A stretch of 64,000 nucleotides of DNA, from positions 226,228 through 290,227 of the forward strand of contig NZ_AOJI01000022.1 of assembly GCF_000336995.1 (NCBI RefSeq). The letters are read 5' to 3'. Shown here one piece after another: positions 42,238 to 50,756 of this stretch. The notes under the pieces were generated by a model. It was not told the origin of the DNA. It made no database searches and worked only from the letters and a program-made list of their open reading frames with translations. The DNA comes from Halorubrum aidingense JCM 13560. GTDB lineage: Archaea > Halobacteriota > Halobacteria > Halobacteriales > Haloferacaceae. Numbering within the stretch: position 1 is the first letter of the stretch; the number at the start of each line of letters is the position of its first letter. The translations under genes and the position numbers were made by a program.

Positions 42238-42945
42238 TCACTTCCACTCGTCGGCGCCGTCCGCGGACTGGATTTCCCCCTTCGCCTGCCTGGGGCGCCG
42301 CCGCAGCGTCAGCGTCAGCACGACGAGGTAGAAACAGCCGACGAGCGCGAGCACGAAGGCGCCGTGGATCGCGCCGATCGACGCGGTCGCGACGACGCCG
42401 CTCCCGGACGGGGTGAAGACGGTGAGCCGAACGATCCACGCGGCGACAAGGACGGAGAACAGCGGTGCGTACACTCGACGGAGGCGTCGGGACATCGCCT
42501 CGACGGCGGGCGTCTTGATCCTCGGCTTACGGAGGTCATTGCTCAGGAGCTTCCGCCAGTTCGACTGCTTGACGCCCTCCGGATCGAGCGCGTTCGCGAA
42601 CACGTTCTCCTCTAAGAGTCGCACGCGGGACCGCCAGATGTCGAACATCCGGTAGCGGCGGGTCTCGATCCCGAGGAAGACGCTGAGCATTACGAGTCCG
42701 ATGAGCAGCACGTAGTGGGGGCGCGCCTCGTTCGAGAAGGTCCACGTGAGCAGCGACGCCGTCACCACAACCGCCCAGTTGGTCGTTCGGTCGATGCGAG
42801 TCCGCCACGACGTCGTCCGACCGAGCTCGCCACGATACGTGTGAGCCATAAGCGAAAGGAAGTCGGAGCGGTCTCCCGCGGCCTCGGCCGCGACCTCGCG
42901 CTCCTTCCGCGAACCCGGATCGAAGTCCTCTGGTGGTTCGGACAT
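42238..42945 (-). CDS. DUF2270 membrane protein
   Basis: A 235-residue protein. An acidic head (1-28) precedes the conserved segment LMAHTYRGELGRTTSWRTRIDR and two helices (about 52-88, WAVVVTASLLTW; VLLIGLVMLSVFLG). A cytosolic helix-rich loop (RYRMFDIWRSRVRLLEENVFAN) follows, then two more helices (about 157-177 and 193-215). The pattern matches DUF2270, a family without known function found in haloarchaea and some bacteria. ATG 42945 is set by this N terminus; longer frames are antisense to the HerA-like gene. Confidence 0.88.
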   Translation of the reverse strand: MSEPPEDFDPGSRKEREVAAEAAGDRSDFLSLMAHTYRGELGRTTSWRTRIDRTTNWAVVVTASLLTWTFSNEARPHYVLLIGLVMLSVFLGIETRRYRMFDIWRSRVRLLEENVFANALDPEGVKQSNWRKLLSNDLRKPRIKTPAVEAMSRRLRRVYAPLFSVLVAAWIVRLTVFTPSGSGVVATASIGAIHGAFVLALVGCFYLVVLTLTLRRRPRQAKGEIQSADGADEWK

Positions 42946-43004
42946 ACCGTCCGTTCCGGGGGCGAGACGGGTAAGTCCGACGCGCACCCCGGTGTGGCAA
43001 CGCC

Positions 43005-43340
43005 TCAGGCGGGGTCCGCCTTCGTCACCTCGATCGTCACGGAATCGGGATCGACGCCGATCCGAGCGAACTGCGTGCGGACGTGCTCTTTCGCGGCGTC
43101 GATCGCGGCGGCCTTGGTGTCGAACCCGCGGGGCATCGGTTCCTCGAAGGCGACACGGATCTCCTCGCCGTCGACGAGCAGCGCGGAGCCGCCGCTCTCG
43201 ACTTGGTAGAAGGAGTCGCACACCCAGACGTACGGCGCATCCTCGTTCGGTGCGCCCTTGTAGGCCGGCGGCTCTTCGCCGCGCTCGAACACCGTCCCGG
43301 TGAGGTCGGTGCCGCCGCCGCTGCCGCAAACCAGTATCAT
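43005..43340 (-). CDS. Conserved haloarchaeal protein (DUF7113-like)
   Basis: A 111-residue soluble protein. It starts MILVCGSGGGTDLTGTVFER, with two Cys (residues 5 and about 41) and a mixed beta pattern, then a helix (FDTKAAAIDAAKEHVRTQFA) and a final strand (SVTIEVTKADP). I recall similar conserved haloarchaeal proteins of this size but no function. It lies 60 nt before the DUF2270 gene on the same strand and diverges from the HerA-like gene. Confidence 0.78.
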   Translation of the reverse strand: MILVCGSGGGTDLTGTVFERGEEPPAYKGAPNEDAPYVWVCDSFYQVESGGSALLVDGEEIRVAFEEPMPRGFDTKAAAIDAAKEHVRTQFARIGVDPDSVTIEVTKADPA

Positions 43341-43482
43341 GCGTTCGGTACGTGCTCAACGGTGAAAAGGGCGCCGCGGTGACACGGCCGGCCGGGCGTC
43401 CGCCGAGGACCGTCAGCGGCCCGACGGTCGACGCCCGCGCGGAGGGGGAAACGCTTTCGGGGTAGCCGGCGGTGATCCACTC

Positions 43483-45432
43483 ATGACGCTGGAGGATTTC
43501 ACCGATTTCACCGACGAGGACGCGGACGGCGGAGACGGTGACCGCCGACCGCAACAGGGATCGTCGGATCGAAACGGCCGCGACGGCGGCGGCCGCGATG
43601 GCGGCGGCGCCGGAGACGGGGGCGACGGGGACGACGGTGCCAACGATGACGGCGCCAACGATGACGGCGCCGCCGAAGGCGGGCGTGGCGGTGCCGGGCG
43701 TGCCGATACCGGACGCGACGGCGCCGCCGACGATTTCGCGACGTACGACGTCGAACCGGCGGGCACCGACCGGGGACTCGGCGTCGTCTCTGTCTCGCAG
43801 GGGCTCCGGGTCGCCGAGGAGGCGGAGGAGACGACCCTGAGAGCGTTCGTCACGACGGGCAACCGCGAGGCGGTCCGGCTCGGTAAGTATCTCCTCGTGC
43901 CCTATCCCGACGGCGAGCGGTTGTTCTGTCGGATCACGGCCCTGGAGTACGCACAGGAGTTCCAGTCGGACGACGCGACCGAGATCCACGCGCGCAGACA
44001 GATGCGCCGCGACGAGTTCGCCGAGCGCGACTACAAGTTCATGGCCGAACTGGAGCCGATGTCGGTGATATACGGCACCGGGGAGGACCTGACGCGTCGG
44101 ATGACCGATCGGGTCCCGAAGCCCGGCGCGGTCGTCGAAGAGGCCGCGGACGACGCCGAGATCAAGACGGGGCTGAAGATCCCCGACGACGGCGTCTTCC
44201 TCGGGCACCTCTCCGTCGGGGGCGAGAAGGTGCGGACCGCCGCGAAGCCGCCCACCGTCGACTACCGGGTGAAGGACGATTACACCGACGGCGATCCGCT
44301 CGCGTTCAGGCACACGCTCGTCGCCGGCGGTACCGGCTCCGGGAAGACGCACGCCTCGAAGAACCTCCTCCGGCAGTACCTCGACCCCGACCGGACGTAC
44401 CCGATGGGCGACGGCCGCGAGTCGCGGATGGCGGTCGTGCAGTTCGACCCGCAAGACGAGTACGCGCAGATGCACGACGACAACCCCGACCTCGACGCCG
44501 ACTTCGCCCGGCGGTTGGAGCGCGAGGGGATCGCCCACGGCGGCCACGACGACACCGTCGCGCTGGTACCGCGATCCGCGAACGCGACGTACCCGGGTGA
44601 GGGCCACCGGGCGGAGCGCGTCGAGTTCACGATTCCCTTCTCGCTCACACAGGAGATGCCGTGGCTCGTTGCGGGGTCGGGGCTCAACGACAACCAGTAT
44701 CCGGCGCTTTTGACGCTTATCAACCGCTTTTTCCGCGACTACGGCGATTCGGGGACGTACAGCCAGTTCCTCTCGTACCTCGACGACCCGGCGCTCAAAG
44801 AGGAGCTCCACGAGAGCGGCCGTATCCACGAGGCGACGTTCGACGCCGTCAAGCGACGGGTCCGCGGAGTCCCCGGCGGGATCTTCGACCAGGACGCGAA
44901 GCCGATCACGGAACTGGACCACACCCTCGTCCGCCCCGGTGGACTCTCCGTCGTCCCCACCTACCACCTGCCGACCTCGCGACAGAAGGAGATCGTCGTC
45001 CTCGCGGTCGCGGGGCTGCTCGTCGACGACAAGCTCTCGAACGATCCCGAAAGCGATCGGATCAAGGAGACGCCGCTGCTGATCGGGATGGACGAGGCGC
45101 ACAACTTCCTCGCGGACGCCGACAACGTGCAGGCGCAGAAAGTCGTCCAGAAGTTCACGGAGGCCGCGAAACAGGGCCGAAAAGAGCGGCTCGGCCTCTT
45201 TTTGATCACGCAGGACCCACAGGACGTGGCCGAGTCTGTATTTAAACAGGTGAACACCAAAGTCGTCCTCAACCTCGGCGACGAGGACGCGATCGCCAGC
45301 GTGAACATTCCCTCGAACCTCGCGGGGAAGGTCCCGTACATGGAGAAAGGGCAGATGGTGGTCTACTCGCCGGACAACTCCGAACCGGTCGAGCTGATCG
45401 GGCTCTCGGAGTGCGTCACGCGGCACGACTGA
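43483..45432 (+). CDS. HerA-like / DUF87 ATPase
   Basis: A 649-residue FtsK/HerA-superfamily ATPase. The first ~85 residues are low-complexity Asp/Gly-rich. A HAS-barrel-like beta domain (about 85-250) follows, then the RecA-like domain: Walker A GGTGSGKT (282-289), Walker B LLIGMDEAHN, and a C-terminal FLITQDPQDVAESVFKQ and on. Archaeal HerA works with the NurA nuclease in DNA end resection, but no nurA is near, so it could be a different translocase. The stop codon TGA begins a 22-bp tandem repeat. Confidence 0.92.
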   Translation: MTLEDFTDFTDEDADGGDGDRRPQQGSSDRNGRDGGGRDGGGAGDGGDGDDGANDDGANDDGAAEGGRGGAGRADTGRDGAADDFATYDVEPAGTDRGLGVVSVSQGLRVAEEAEETTLRAFVTTGNREAVRLGKYLLVPYPDGERLFCRITALEYAQEFQSDDATEIHARRQMRRDEFAERDYKFMAELEPMSVIYGTGEDLTRRMTDRVPKPGAVVEEAADDAEIKTGLKIPDDGVFLGHLSVGGEKVRTAAKPPTVDYRVKDDYTDGDPLAFRHTLVAGGTGSGKTHASKNLLRQYLDPDRTYPMGDGRESRMAVVQFDPQDEYAQMHDDNPDLDADFARRLEREGIAHGGHDDTVALVPRSANATYPGEGHRAERVEFTIPFSLTQEMPWLVAGSGLNDNQYPALLTLINRFFRDYGDSGTYSQFLSYLDDPALKEELHESGRIHEATFDAVKRRVRGVPGGIFDQDAKPITELDHTLVRPGGLSVVPTYHLPTSRQKEIVVLAVAGLLVDDKLSNDPESDRIKETPLLIGMDEAHNFLADADNVQAQKVVQKFTEAAKQGRKERLGLFLITQDPQDVAESVFKQVNTKVVLNLGDEDAIASVNIPSNLAGKVPYMEKGQMVVYSPDNSEPVELIGLSECVTRHD

Positions 45433-45495
45433 CGGTCCGCCGCCCGCCTGCTGACGGTCCGCCGATCACCCGCTGACAGTCCGCCGCCCGCCCGC
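45430..45495 (+). repeat. Three 22-bp tandem repeats starting at a stop codon
   Basis: Units 45430-45451, 45452-45473 and 45474-45495 begin with TGACGGTCCGCCG or TGACAGTCCGCCG. The first three bases of unit 1 are the stop codon of the HerA-like gene. Confidence 0.92.
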
Positions 45496-45553
45496 GTTTT
45501 CACCGCCCCGGAGCCGGCAACCCCTTTTTTATCCGCCACTGAGAAGCGCGGGT

Positions 45554-46072
45554 ATGGGAAAACGAATCCTCGTCGCGGTCGACGGCTCGGCGGATGCGAT
45601 CGAGGCGCTGCAGTTCGCCGCGTCGGAGTGGCCCGACGCCGAGGTGACGGCGCTACACGTCATCAGTCCGGCCGACTCGATGACCGGTGCGGAAAGCGGG
45701 TTCCCCGGTGCGGTCGACCAGTGGTACGACAGCGCCACGCAGCGCGGCGAGCGGATCCTCCGAGAGGCGGCCGACGCGGTCGACCGCGATATCGACACGC
45801 GGCTGGAGGTCGGCCGCCCCACCTCGACGATCCTCGCGGTCGCGAGCGGAGAGCGGGCGATCGGGGACGCGGCCGAGGATAGCGATGGCGACACCGACGC
45901 CGACGACCGCGAAGCCACCGACGCCGACGGCCGCGAGGCCGTTGACGCCGACCCCTTCGATCACGTCGTGCTCGCGAGCCGCGGTCGGACCGGACTCTCT
46001 CGAGTCCTCCTCGGGAGCGTCGCCGAGAGCGTCGTCCGCCGCGCCGAGATTCCGGTGACCGTCGTCCGATGA
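45554..46072 (+). CDS. Universal stress protein (UspA family)
   Basis: A 172-residue nucleotide-binding stress protein. The N-terminal strand KRILVAVDGSADAIEALQFA and the C-terminal ATP loop VVLASRGRTGLSRVLLGSVAE with VVRRAEIPVTVVR define the family, with the G-2x-G-9x-G(S/T) pattern. An acidic linker of about 30 residues with repeated D-A-D-G/E motifs (about 111-136) is inserted. The T-rich stretch TTTTTTATCC at 45525-45534 acts as a TATA box 20-29 nt before the ATG. The gene ends in a 14-bp tandem repeat. Confidence 0.95.
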   Translation: MGKRILVAVDGSADAIEALQFAASEWPDAEVTALHVISPADSMTGAESGFPGAVDQWYDSATQRGERILREAADAVDRDIDTRLEVGRPTSTILAVASGERAIGDAAEDSDGDTDADDREATDADGREAVDADPFDHVVLASRGRTGLSRVLLGSVAESVVRRAEIPVTVVR

Positions 46073-46107
46073 TCGGCGTCCGGTGACCGGTGTCCGGTGA
46101 TCTGAAC
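46066..46107 (+). repeat. Imperfect 14-bp tandem repeats over the uspA stop codon
   Basis: CCGATGATCGGCGT (46066-46079), CCGGTGACCGGTGT (46080-46093) and CCGGTGATCTGAAC (46094-46107). The stop TGA (46070-46072) lies in the first unit, and TGA recurs in the others. Confidence 0.8.
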
Positions 46108-46134
46108 CGAGCCCGCGGAGCGTCGAACCTCCGT

Positions 46135-46422
46135 TCAGTCGTCCGCGCGCTCCGCGGCGGTGACCTCGCCGACGACGGTCCAGCCGTCTTCGTCCGGCCC
46201 GGACCGCCCGAGCAGCACCGACTCGTAGTCGTCGGAGGTGATCAGCCGGAACGCGGCGTCGACGTCGTCGTCGGTGCGGACGCCCTCCCCGCGGAACTCG
46301 CGCTGGAAGAACTCCGTCGAGGAGAACTCGAACACGCCGGTCTCGTCGTCGTCGATCGTGAGCCGAACCGGTCGCGGCTGGACGTTGTGGATCCGCTTGG
46401 CGACGGGGTTGAGGTCGGGCAT
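46135..46422 (-). CDS. Conserved haloarchaeal hypothetical protein
   Basis: A 95-residue acidic protein. It begins MPDLNPVAKRIHNVQPRPVR, continues with beta-rich segments (LTIDDDETGVFEFSSTEFFQ; AAFRLITSDDYESVLLGR) and ends GWTVVGEVTAAERADD. There is no signal or membrane segment. The sequence looks like a small regulator-like protein conserved in haloarchaea, but I cannot name its function. Confidence 0.75.
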   Translation of the reverse strand: MPDLNPVAKRIHNVQPRPVRLTIDDDETGVFEFSSTEFFQREFRGEGVRTDDDVDAAFRLITSDDYESVLLGRSGPDEDGWTVVGEVTAAERADD

Positions 46423-46563
46423 GTCCCCGTCTCAGCGCGTTTCGGAGATAAAAGCGCCGTCCGCGCGGCGTCGCCGGTTCGTGCGGATGTCACGTCCGCA
46501 GGCAGCGTCACCGGCTCGCACGGTGTCACCGTACGAAATTAAGTCCTCTCGGCGCGTTATCAC

Positions 46564-47301
46564 ATGGGATCACCCATGATATCAGCGTCCTTCAACTACC
46601 TCAAAGACGGCGACGACGCCGTCATGACGGTCGTCATCGGCGGACTACTCCTGCTCGCGAGTCCGCTCATCATCCCTTCGGTCCTCGTGCTCGGGTACGT
46701 CTCTCGCGTCGTGCGGCGGACGGCCGGCGGCGACGACGAGCTGCCGGTCTTCGAAGCGTGGGCGGACCTCCTCGTTGAGGGCCTGAAAGCGTTCGCGGTC
46801 ACGCTCGTCTACTCGCTGCTCCCGCTCGCGATCCTCGCCGTCGCGGCGGTGTTCGGCGTCGGTGCGGTCGTCGTGGGCGCGGGCGACGGCGGCGCGGCCG
46901 GGCTCTTCGGCGGCCTTCTCGGCGGCGCGCTCGCCTTGCTCCTCGTCCTCGTCGCGTTCGCCGTCTCGCTCGCGGGCCTCTACGTGACGCCCGCGGCGCT
47001 GGCCGCGGTCGCGGACTCGGGGCGCGTCGGTGACGGCTTCGCCGTCGGCACGCTCTGGGGGGTCATCACGAAGCGGGCGTACGCCGTCGGCTGGCTCTCG
47101 GCGGCCGCGGTCGTCCTCGCCGGCACGCTGGCGGTCGGGGTCCTCTCGGTGGTCCCCGTGCTCGGCACGATCGCCGGGCTCTTCGTCCAGTTCTACGCGC
47201 TCGTCGCCGCGGCCGCCGTCATCGGCTGGACGTGGGCGGACGTGCGCCCCGTCGCGACCGATCTGACGGAGCCCGAACCCGTCGAACGGCCCGCCGTGTA
47301 G
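46564..47301 (+). CDS. DUF4013 membrane protein
   Basis: A 245-residue multi-pass protein (about 5 helices), beginning SFNYLKDGDDAVMTVVIGGL. The first helix is followed by YVSRVVRRTAGGDDELPVFE and on to WADLLVEGLKAF, the DUF4013 hallmark. Further helices run to about residue 225 (LSVVPVLGTIAGLFVQFYAL). Function unknown; the family is common in archaea and some bacteria. An ATG at codon 5 is an alternative start. Confidence 0.88.
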   Translation: MGSPMISASFNYLKDGDDAVMTVVIGGLLLLASPLIIPSVLVLGYVSRVVRRTAGGDDELPVFEAWADLLVEGLKAFAVTLVYSLLPLAILAVAAVFGVGAVVVGAGDGGAAGLFGGLLGGALALLLVLVAFAVSLAGLYVTPAALAAVADSGRVGDGFAVGTLWGVITKRAYAVGWLSAAAVVLAGTLAVGVLSVVPVLGTIAGLFVQFYALVAAAAVIGWTWADVRPVATDLTEPEPVERPAV

Positions 47302-47936
47302 GCGGTCGACGGACAGTGAGCGCAACGGCTCCGTAGAAACCCTCCGTTTTCAGACGTAACACAGCGTGAACCGACTGTTCGATGAGGATTCCTTCTTGAG
47401 CGAGTGCGAAGATGAGTGTCATCGACCGCCGCCAGCGGCGTAGTATATAAATAGACGCGAGCGGCGGCGACTGTTTATAAATAAATGCGGTGGCGCGCTC
47501 CGGTGAGCGCCTTCTCAAGGCGCGAACCCGAGCGCGAGGGAGTCGCTGGCGCCGACGGCGCCAGCGACGAGGTTGGGGAGGCGTGAGGCTGCGGTTGCGG
47601 TGCGGGCGGGACTCAAAGGGGCAGCCACGAGGGCGAAGCACGCTGCAGCAAGCACCGCAGCGAAGGGAGCGGTAGCGACTGAGCGAGGAGCGCAGCAAGG
47701 CGCGCGAGTCGTCGTGGCTGGGGCTTTGTGAGTGTTTACTGCGCCAGCAGCTATTTATAAACAGCCGACAGCAACACCACTGCTTCGCTTATAAACAATC
47801 ACTCAACCGTTCTGCGACGCCCACTCCCGCACCCGATCATCGCTGTCCCTGCCTCGACCGTCGCTGGATCAGAGCGCGTCACGTACTGCGTTCCACAGAG
47901 ACGGCAAAACGAAAGTCGCGAACGCAAAAGGCGACG
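47302..47936. other. Gene-free region between the DUF4013 and L11 genes
   Basis: These 635 bases hold no convincing gene. They are dominated by the 294-bp inverted-repeat-bounded element (47471-47764). TATA-like segments flank it: TATATAAATAG near 47451, TTTATAAATAAATG at 47474-47487 and CTTATAAACAA near 47788. The last ~100 bases precede the 3' end of the L11 gene. Confidence 0.6.
47471..47764. mobile_element. 294-bp inverted-repeat-bounded, highly structured element (MITE-like or RNA)
   Basis: CTGTTTATAAATA (47471-47483) and TATTTATAAACAG (47752-47764) are perfect 13-bp terminal inverted repeats. The GC-rich interior contains: GCGCTC-CGGT-GAGCGC (47495-47510), a competing GCGCCTT-CTC-AAGGCGC hairpin (47507-47523), a perfect 12-bp stem with a GAC loop (47542-47568), and a long-range helix in which CAAAG/AGCCACGA (47614-47630) pairs with TCGTGGCT/CTTTG (47712-47728) around a GGGC/GGGG internal loop. 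There is no coding frame. It could be a non-autonomous mobile element, a structured ncRNA, or both. Confidence 0.6.
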
Positions 47937-48419
47937 TTACTCGTCGAGAACGTCGTCGTAGTCGCCGGCGTCGACGCGGTCGTCGAACGTCCGGGCGTCC
48001 TCGCCCTCGATGGTGACACCGAGAGAGGCGCAGGTGCCGCCGACCTCCTTGGCGGCGTTCTTCACGTCGTACGCGAGCAGGTCGCTCGACTTCTGCTCTG
48101 CGACCTTCTTCACCTGCTCGATCGACATGTCCGCGACGAAGTCCTTCTGGGGCTCACCGGAGCCCGTCTCGAACCCGACCTCGTCTTTGATCAGTTCGGC
48201 CGTCGGCGGGACGCCGACTTCGATCGTGAAGGAGCCGTCGTCCTCGTACTCGACGGTGACGGGGACCTCCATACCGTCGAACGCGGCGGTCTCGTCGTTG
48301 ATCTGCGCCACGACGTCCTGTACGTCCACCGGCGTCGGCCCGAGCTCGGGACCGAGCGGCGGGCCGGGATTGGCCTGCCCGCCAGGGACGAGCGCTTCGA
48401 TAGTTCCAGCCATACCCAT
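47937..48419 (-). CDS. rpl11: Large-subunit ribosomal protein L11
   Basis: A 160-residue ribosomal protein of the GTPase-associated centre. The N-terminal peptide with PGGQANPGPPLGPELGPTPV (residues 12-31) forms the flexible domain that contacts elongation factors; the 23S-binding C-terminal domain carries VKNAAKEVGGTCASLGVTIE. It has an acidic tail. A Met at codon 3 (MAGT) is an equally possible start. L1, L10 and L12 genes are not adjacent, so it is outside a classic L11-L1-L10-L12 operon here. Confidence 0.98.
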   Translation of the reverse strand: MGMAGTIEALVPGGQANPGPPLGPELGPTPVDVQDVVAQINDETAAFDGMEVPVTVEYEDDGSFTIEVGVPPTAELIKDEVGFETGSGEPQKDFVADMSIEQVKKVAEQKSSDLLAYDVKNAAKEVGGTCASLGVTIEGEDARTFDDRVDAGDYDDVLDE

Positions 48420-48513
48420 AGGAACCCGGTGGCGACTTTTAACGGTTGTTCTTTCGAGCAGCGGGAGCCAGCGGTTCGCATACGGCGGTCCCGCCCGCAG
48501 ACGACGGGCTCGG

Positions 48514-49869
48514 CTACGATTCCGCTCCCGCCTCTCCCGCGGTCCGCCCGGGCAGGAACGTTCCCGTCTCCCGGTGGACGCCGAGAAGGAGCGCGACGCC
48601 CGCCGCGAGCGGAACGACGGCGCAGGCGGCGTAGATAGGCGCGAATCCGACCGTCTCGACCAGCGGCAGCGACACCATCGGACCGAGTCCGCCCCCGATG
48701 TCGCCGAGGACGTTGTTCGTCCCGGAGGCCCGCCCCATCCGCTCGTCGGGCGTGAGGTCGGCTAACAGCGCCATCATCGGCCCGCTCGTCCCGCCCTGCC
48801 CGGCGCCGATGAAGACGCAGGCCAGCCCGAGGTCGAGTACCGAGCTCGCCCGGGCGAGCAGTAAGAATCCGACGAAAGACACGACGAGGAAGGCGAGAAG
48901 CACCGGCGTCCGCGACTCGCGCGTGTCCGAGAGCCGCCCGCCGAGGAGCATGAACGCGGACGCGGAGAGCACGGTGCCGGCCATGAACAGCCCGGACGTT
49001 CCCTGCGGGTCCAGTCCGAGCAGCGAGAGCTCGTTCTCGTTCAGAAACAGCACGAGCGTGGCGAACAGCGCGCCGATGTACGCGAACAGCAGCCCGAAGT
49101 TGACGAGCCCGACGGTCACCGCCGGGACCGAGGTGTCGATGTCCCACGGTTTGATCGACTCCCCGGACCGATCGCCCGTCACGTGGGTCTCGGGGACGAG
49201 CCGGTAGGCGACGACGCTCGCGGCGAGCGCGAACGCGGCCGCGACGGTGAACGCGGCGGCGTTGCCAGCCAGCGAGGAGACGATTCCGCCGAGGACGAGA
49301 CCGGCCGGAAAGCCCATCGTGATCCCGCCGCGGACGACGCCCATGTTCGTTCCGCGCGAGCCGCTGTCCGAGAGGTCGGCGGCGATGGTGTACGCGGTCG
49401 CGAACACCGCGGCGGACCCGAGCCCCCACAGGACCCGAGCCAAGAGGAACCACGTCTCCGGTGCGACGGCGACCGCTATCGGCGTCATCCACCAGTCGGC
49501 GCTGACGACGACGGGTCCGATCGCAGCCGTCGGTAGCGACTCCGCGATCCACCGGAGCGACGCCGCGGCGGGCAAGACCAGCGCGAGGACGTAGCCGAAA
49601 GTGGCGATCCCCTCGATGAGCAGCCCGTACACGAACGGCTTTCGGGTCCCGTACCGGTCGACGAGCGCGCCGGCCGGCGCGTTAGCGACCAGCCGTACCC
49701 AGCGGTTCGCCGAGAGGATGACGCCGACCATGAACGCCGAGATGCCGAGCACCGCGCCGAGGTTCGGGAGGATGGGAAAGACCACGCCCCCGCCGAACCC
49801 GACGAAGAAGGTGCTCGCGATGACCGCGAGCAACACCGTCGGCGGGCGGTTAAAACCGAGCCGACTCAT
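48514..49869 (-). CDS. MFS transporter (probable efflux)
   Basis: A 451-residue major facilitator with 12 predicted helices. The motif-A-like loop between helices 2 and 3 is visible as AGALVDRYGTRKPFVYG, and a second repeats in GGRLSDTRESRTPVLL. It lies 48 nt after the TetR gene on the same strand, under a perfect 18-bp palindrome, so it is likely an efflux pump induced by its TetR partner's ligand. The substrate is unknown. Confidence 0.92.
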   Translation of the reverse strand: MSRLGFNRPPTVLLAVIASTFFVGFGGGVVFPILPNLGAVLGISAFMVGVILSANRWVRLVANAPAGALVDRYGTRKPFVYGLLIEGIATFGYVLALVLPAAASLRWIAESLPTAAIGPVVVSADWWMTPIAVAVAPETWFLLARVLWGLGSAAVFATAYTIAADLSDSGSRGTNMGVVRGGITMGFPAGLVLGGIVSSLAGNAAAFTVAAAFALAASVVAYRLVPETHVTGDRSGESIKPWDIDTSVPAVTVGLVNFGLLFAYIGALFATLVLFLNENELSLLGLDPQGTSGLFMAGTVLSASAFMLLGGRLSDTRESRTPVLLAFLVVSFVGFLLLARASSVLDLGLACVFIGAGQGGTSGPMMALLADLTPDERMGRASGTNNVLGDIGGGLGPMVSLPLVETVGFAPIYAACAVVPLAAGVALLLGVHRETGTFLPGRTAGEAGAES

Positions 49870-49917
49870 CTCAGCGCCCCCGTCCCGGCGCGCCTCCGGG
49901 CCGCTGGATCGGCGGGA

Positions 49918-50619
49918 TCACTCGTACTCGCCCTCCGGCGCCATCTCTTCGATTCCCTCGGTGAGCGACGGGAGTTCGACGCCGTCGGCGAGCAGCGGGC
50001 CGATGATCCGGTCTAACGTCGCCTCGGCGACCGTTCGCGTGTAGGTCTGTCCGACGCCCTCGGTCGCCGTCTCGCCGTCGTCCGGTGTCCCGCCGGTCCC
50101 CTCGCTCAGTGTGATCTGTCGCGTGCGCGCCCCGTCGAGAGTCGCGACGAGCAGGGCCGCCGTCTCCTCGACGTCGACGTCGCGGAAGACGCCCTGTTCG
50201 ATGCCCGCCTCGAGAATGTCGGCGACGGTGCCGCGGAGCAGCCGATCGCTCCGGGCCAACTGGTCACGTATTCGCTCGTTGAACGGCCCCTGCGTCCGGA
50301 GTTCCAACAGCGCGATGTGGAACGCCTCGCGGTCGACGGCGTCCGCCTCGAACACGAACCAGCCGACGAACTGGGCGAGCCGCTCCGTCGGTGGATCGTC
50401 GGCGTGGGCGTCGATCCGCGCCTCCGAGTCGGTGATGACGTGGTCGAGGAAGGCGACGAGCAGGTCCTCTTTGGTGTCGTAGTGGTAGTGGAGCAGGGAC
50501 TTGCTCTTCGAACACTCGTCGGCGATGTCCTGCATCGTGACGTCGGCGAACCCGTGGGCCCGGAGCGCGCGATAGACCCCGTCCATGATCTCGTCGGCCG
50601 CGCTCGGCTGATCGCTCAT
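49918..50619 (-). CDS. TetR/AcrR-family repressor
   Basis: A 233-residue regulator. The N-terminal HTH is FADVTMQDIADECSKSKSLL followed by HYHYDTKEDLLVAF, and the C-terminal half is a helical ligand pocket typical of the family, with an added acidic tail. Its ATG abuts the perfect palindrome 50620-50637, so it should repress itself and the MFS gene 48 nt downstream. The inducer is unknown. Confidence 0.95.
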   Translation of the reverse strand: MSDQPSAADEIMDGVYRALRAHGFADVTMQDIADECSKSKSLLHYHYDTKEDLLVAFLDHVITDSEARIDAHADDPPTERLAQFVGWFVFEADAVDREAFHIALLELRTQGPFNERIRDQLARSDRLLRGTVADILEAGIEQGVFRDVDVEETAALLVATLDGARTRQITLSEGTGGTPDDGETATEGVGQTYTRTVAEATLDRIIGPLLADGVELPSLTEGIEEMAPEGEYE

Positions 50620-50637
50620 TGACTGACCGGTCAGTCA
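50620..50637. promoter_or_regulatory. Perfect 18-bp TetR operator
   Basis: TGACTGACCGGTCAGTCA is self-complementary over its full length and directly precedes the tetR ATG. A TATA-like GGATTTACC lies just upstream on the minus strand (50643-50651), so the operator covers the predicted transcription start of a leaderless tetR-MFS transcript. The TGACCGGTCA core is typical of TetR-type operators. Confidence 0.75.
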
Positions 50638-50756
50638 GCAGTCGGTAAATCCCTATCGGTCCCCGAGGTCAACTACTGGCCGTCGAACGGACCAGCAGCT
50701 CACGGGTGTAGAACAGTCGAAAAGCCGATACAACTACCGAACGTCTTCGTCAGCGG

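Noticed and set aside
42946-45426. Very long open frame antisense to the HerA-like gene, in frame with DUF2270
   Set aside because: It is an overlap caused by GC-rich codon bias. The plus strand encodes clear Walker motifs, and the minus-strand product is Arg/His/Val-rich with no domain before the DUF2270 start.
47490-47698. Arg-rich frames inside the structured 294-bp element
   Set aside because: Frames read through perfect hairpins and give Arg/Gly/Ser-rich products; inverted-repeat structure explains the open frames better than coding.
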